Source: Actinomycetota bacterium
GTDB taxonomy: Bacteria > Actinomycetota > Actinomycetes > Nanopelagicales > Nanopelagicaceae
Direction of reading: 5' to 3'
Length of the DNA: 8,244 nt
Assembly: GCA_009705025.1 (NCBI GenBank)
Contig: WLDA01000032.1
Location: 1 to 8,244, forward strand
Below, piece after piece: positions 6,238-8,244 of the stretch. Made by a program: the position numbers and the translations under genes. The notes below the pieces were generated by a model that had not been told where the DNA came from, searched no databases, and saw only the letters and a program-made list of their open reading frames with translations. Position 1 is the first letter of the stretch; every line of letters begins with the position of its first letter.

Positions 6238-7642
6238 AATTCAGCAAATCTTTAACACTAAGATTTTGAATCTCTGCGATTGCATTAGATAGAAGTGTAT
6301 TCGCATTATTGATAATTCCTGAAGGATCTCTGCTGGACAAAAATGTGTCTTCATCCTTTGTGAGCAAATTCAGAGCCATAATAACTCCTGATATATGACC
6401 CTGGAGTTCGCCTTGATTCGTGGTGGTATTTACCACGTCGAGTAATTCATTCTTGCTGCTCTTCAAGTCAAGAATTACTCGTGAATTTGTACTTTCGTTA
6501 CTCATGGTTTGTAACAAAATGGCATCTTCTTTTAGAAATGAAATAAATAGAGAAGCCAGGTAAACAGCGAATGTGATTTTTACAGCGGAATACCAAGGAT
6601 CAAACGGTTGCGCCAGATCAAAGAGATACGGAACAAGTCGCGAGGAATAGAAATATTGAAGGATAAAGATACTTATGTATGCAGCAGCCACCAATATTGA
6701 ACCTCGAGATTTCACAGCGCGCTTCACATTGCGATCAAAGAAGACAAGTATTACCAGGCTACCAACTGAACCAATCAGTGAACACATAGCTCCTGCAAAA
6801 GTATTACGTCCGAATTGAACTACTACTCCGCCAATAGAAAGAAAGAAAAAAGACAATTTCACTGATAAGAGATTGGGCCAAAGATTCAATGTGGTTCGTG
6901 ACGAACTGAATATGCGAGAGACCACACCTGATCGTGGATTAGGAATGGATTCGAGGTTGTCCAAATTGACTCGCATTTGATAGACCAAGCGATGGGCCTG
7001 CTCTTCTAGCGAAAATAAAGCCAGCGCTAAAGGTTGTGATAGTTCATATTTCTTTAGACCTGCTGTAAGCCTCTGCAGCTGAATAACTTTAGGAATAAGG
7101 GTTTGTTGCAGGGTGATAATTGCCTCTTCTTTCATGGCAATCTGCTCTGAGTTCAAACCAATATTTTCGCTCGAAATGAACCCGTTGAGGGATCGAAGTG
7201 CTTCTTTTTTTGTTTCTAATTCATAAATAGAGCCGAATGAATATGCTGCAAAAGCTAAACCTATAGTTGAAAACATTACAGAAACAGCAATCCGAAGCGA
7301 AGCATGGGAATCTAATTCCAGAATTGAAGTTGCGTAAAATTCTGCGAAGAATCCGCGAATGACACCTGTTGTAGCCCACACGAAAATACAGAGAAAAAGA
7401 CTCTGTTGTTTGATTTTTCTATTTCTTAGAACGGTTAGCGAAGAAATATGAAGAAAAAGGAAGGAGATTAATTCTCCAGCCAGGACGATTTTTAGTTGAT
7501 TACTAAAATTTCCTGAAGCTAACGCAAATTCACGTTCTAAGGCAAAGATAAAACTAATTGGTAGATACAGGAGCATTGAAGGCATTGATACTGCCGAACG
7601 TCCAGTGGACACTAATTTAAAGTGCTGGTACCACAATCTCAC
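6236..7642 (-). CDS. Eight-helix membrane protein, degenerate histidine kinase paralogue lacking the ATPase domain
   Basis: A 468-residue protein not recognised as a named family, but built like the kinase encoded just downstream. It has four predicted membrane helices (about 20-36, 50-72, 82-107, 116-139), a cytoplasmic segment of about 115 residues ending in Trp255-Pro256, four more helices (about 258-276, 281-301, 315-333, 350-370), and a C-terminal helical segment. Residues 413-427 (LQGHISGVIMALNLL) line up without gaps with LHAEVQSQLTASKLL of the kinase, placing Gln414 where the kinase has its phosphoacceptor His. The protein ends about 40 residues later with no N box or glycine boxes, so it cannot bind ATP as a kinase. 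It starts with GTG overlapping the regulator stop (GTGA) and has no clear ribosome site, implying translational coupling. Likely role, by inference: a sensor or modulatory subunit that pairs with the active kinase. A later ATG at 7585 is possible but would cut into the first helix region. Confidence 0.75.
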   Translation of the reverse strand: MRLWYQHFKLVSTGRSAVSMPSMLLYLPISFIFALEREFALASGNFSNQLKIVLAGELISFLFLHISSLTVLRNRKIKQQSLFLCIFVWATTGVIRGFFAEFYATSILELDSHASLRIAVSVMFSTIGLAFAAYSFGSIYELETKKEALRSLNGFISSENIGLNSEQIAMKEEAIITLQQTLIPKVIQLQRLTAGLKKYELSQPLALALFSLEEQAHRLVYQMRVNLDNLESIPNPRSGVVSRIFSSSRTTLNLWPNLLSVKLSFFFLSIGGVVVQFGRNTFAGAMCSLIGSVGSLVILVFFDRNVKRAVKSRGSILVAAAYISIFILQYFYSSRLVPYLFDLAQPFDPWYSAVKITFAVYLASLFISFLKEDAILLQTMSNESTNSRVILDLKSSKNELLDVVNTTTNQGELQGHISGVIMALNLLTKDEDTFLSSRDPSGIINNANTLLSNAIAEIQNLSVKDLLN

Positions 7643-8244
7643 CGGATAACAACTTTATCTTCCTGCCACATTCGAACTGCAAGAACACGAGGGTTGAAAT
7701 CTTCATCGTTCTTAAGGCCCAATGTAGAAAACGTTCTCTGCACAAGTGCTTCAGTAGCTCGAAGTGAAGTTCCACGGCGCACGGCAATTGCTGCGTTTGT
7801 GTAACCTTCTGCAAGTAATCTAAGAATCTCTGCTTGAGTTTCACTAATTGCAATTCGATTACTTTCAGCTGGTGTTGGGCGTACTGCGTTCTCATTGATC
7901 TGTGCGATTGAATCTTGAACTGCATTTCCTAGTGCTGATATTGATTGCAGTTCAGATTTCACAAGATAAACAACATTTGCTGGTAATTCAGTTCCACGGG
8001 GGAGCGCTAAATTTGCAGACGCATGTGAAGTCAAAATAACTTTGCCAATCCAAGGACGTTCTGCATCCAGGAAGTTGAGAAGGTCGGCGCCACTAGGTGC
8101 GCTAATTCCAAAATTTAGATCTGTAATAACGGCGTGGGGATCAAAGCCCTCGATCGCCTCAATTGCCTTGGCAACAGAGTTGACCGCAACGACCTCAAAA
8201 TTGGCATCGCTTAGAATCTCGCGGAGAAGATTGAGCGTGAACTC
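7639..8244 (-). CDS. NarL/FixJ-family response regulator, 5' end outside window
   Basis: The frame is open from the window edge at 8244 to a TGA at 7639, giving 201 residues; roughly the first 10-15, including the acidic pair of the receiver, are missing. The receiver domain shows the phosphoacceptor Asp42 in VITDLNFG, the switch Thr72-Ser73 in VILTSHAS, and the conserved Lys96 in YLVKSEL (fragment numbering). A linker leads to a LuxR-type helix-turn-helix at about 132-195, with ETQAEILRLLAEGYTNAAIA as its first half. The second half reads SLRATEALVQRTFSTLGL, departing from the usual TVKxHVxxIxxKLG recognition helix. It should bind DNA when phosphorylated by the kinase at 4509-6224. It is first of three coupled genes; its stop overlaps the next start by four bases. 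A TTG at 8034 lies inside the receiver domain and is not a real start. Confidence 0.92.
   Translation of the reverse strand, partial: EFTLNLLREILSDANFEVVAVNSVAKAIEAIEGFDPHAVITDLNFGISAPSGADLLNFLDAERPWIGKVILTSHASANLALPRGTELPANVVYLVKSELQSISALGNAVQDSIAQINENAVRPTPAESNRIAISETQAEILRLLAEGYTNAAIAVRRGTSLRATEALVQRTFSTLGLKNDEDFNPRVLAVRMWQEDKVVIR

Noticed and set aside
7617..7925. 102-codon minus-strand frame overlapping the regulator
   Set aside because: It is another frame of the response-regulator gene, whose own frame encodes a full helix-turn-helix domain and runs open to the window edge.

Overview
The window reads as a compact, AT-leaning bacterial chromosome segment. Genes are almost end to end, with 4-base start/stop overlaps, no intergenic gap longer than about 27 bases, and no tRNA, rRNA, IS element or CRISPR signal. 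The gene set is a cytoplasmic GH1 beta-glucosidase, a PfkB sugar kinase, an FKBP lipoprotein and a NarL-type two-component system whose kinase has an 'LHAxVQ' phosphoacceptor region. Together with the tight packing and low GC, this suggests a streamlined free-living actinobacterium, for example the freshwater acI / Nanopelagicales type. That assignment is an inference from gene style, not from a marker gene.

Plus strand, bases 1-4500. A probable sugar or glycoside catabolic operon runs left to right: the 3' end of an FAD-linked oxidase of the glycolate oxidase/D-lactate dehydrogenase family, a GH1 beta-glucosidase, an ADP-ribosylglycohydrolase-family enzyme, a PfkB carbohydrate kinase and a classical SDR oxidoreductase. 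The junctions are 23 bases, 1 base, a 4-base overlap and a 4-base overlap, so the last four genes are almost certainly cotranscribed and translationally coupled. The beta-glucosidase lacks a signal peptide, so it should cleave imported glycosides. The glycohydrolase and kinase look like a release-and-phosphorylate pair, perhaps for ribose or another sugar from an N- or O-riboside. The two oxidoreductases would handle the remaining parts. An FKBP-type prolyl isomerase lipoprotein follows 27 bases after the SDR and is probably functionally separate.

Minus strand, bases 4509-8244. A second operon converges on the first with only 8 bases between stop codons. In transcription order it encodes a NarL/FixJ-type response regulator (5' end outside the window), an unusual 468-residue membrane protein, and a full-length membrane histidine kinase. 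The 468-residue protein has the same layout as the kinase: four membrane helices, a cytoplasmic helical segment ending in a Trp-Pro motif, four more helices, then a dimerisation-helix-like segment. In it the phosphoacceptor histidine position is glutamine, and the ATPase domain is absent. This regulator / degenerate kinase paralogue / active kinase trio is the most interesting item in the window: a possible two-subunit membrane sensor in which one subunit cannot signal by itself.

Two starts were moved by ribosome-binding-site evidence: the FKBP gene to 4006 and the histidine kinase to the ATG at 6224. No non-coding stretch exceeds 30 bases.
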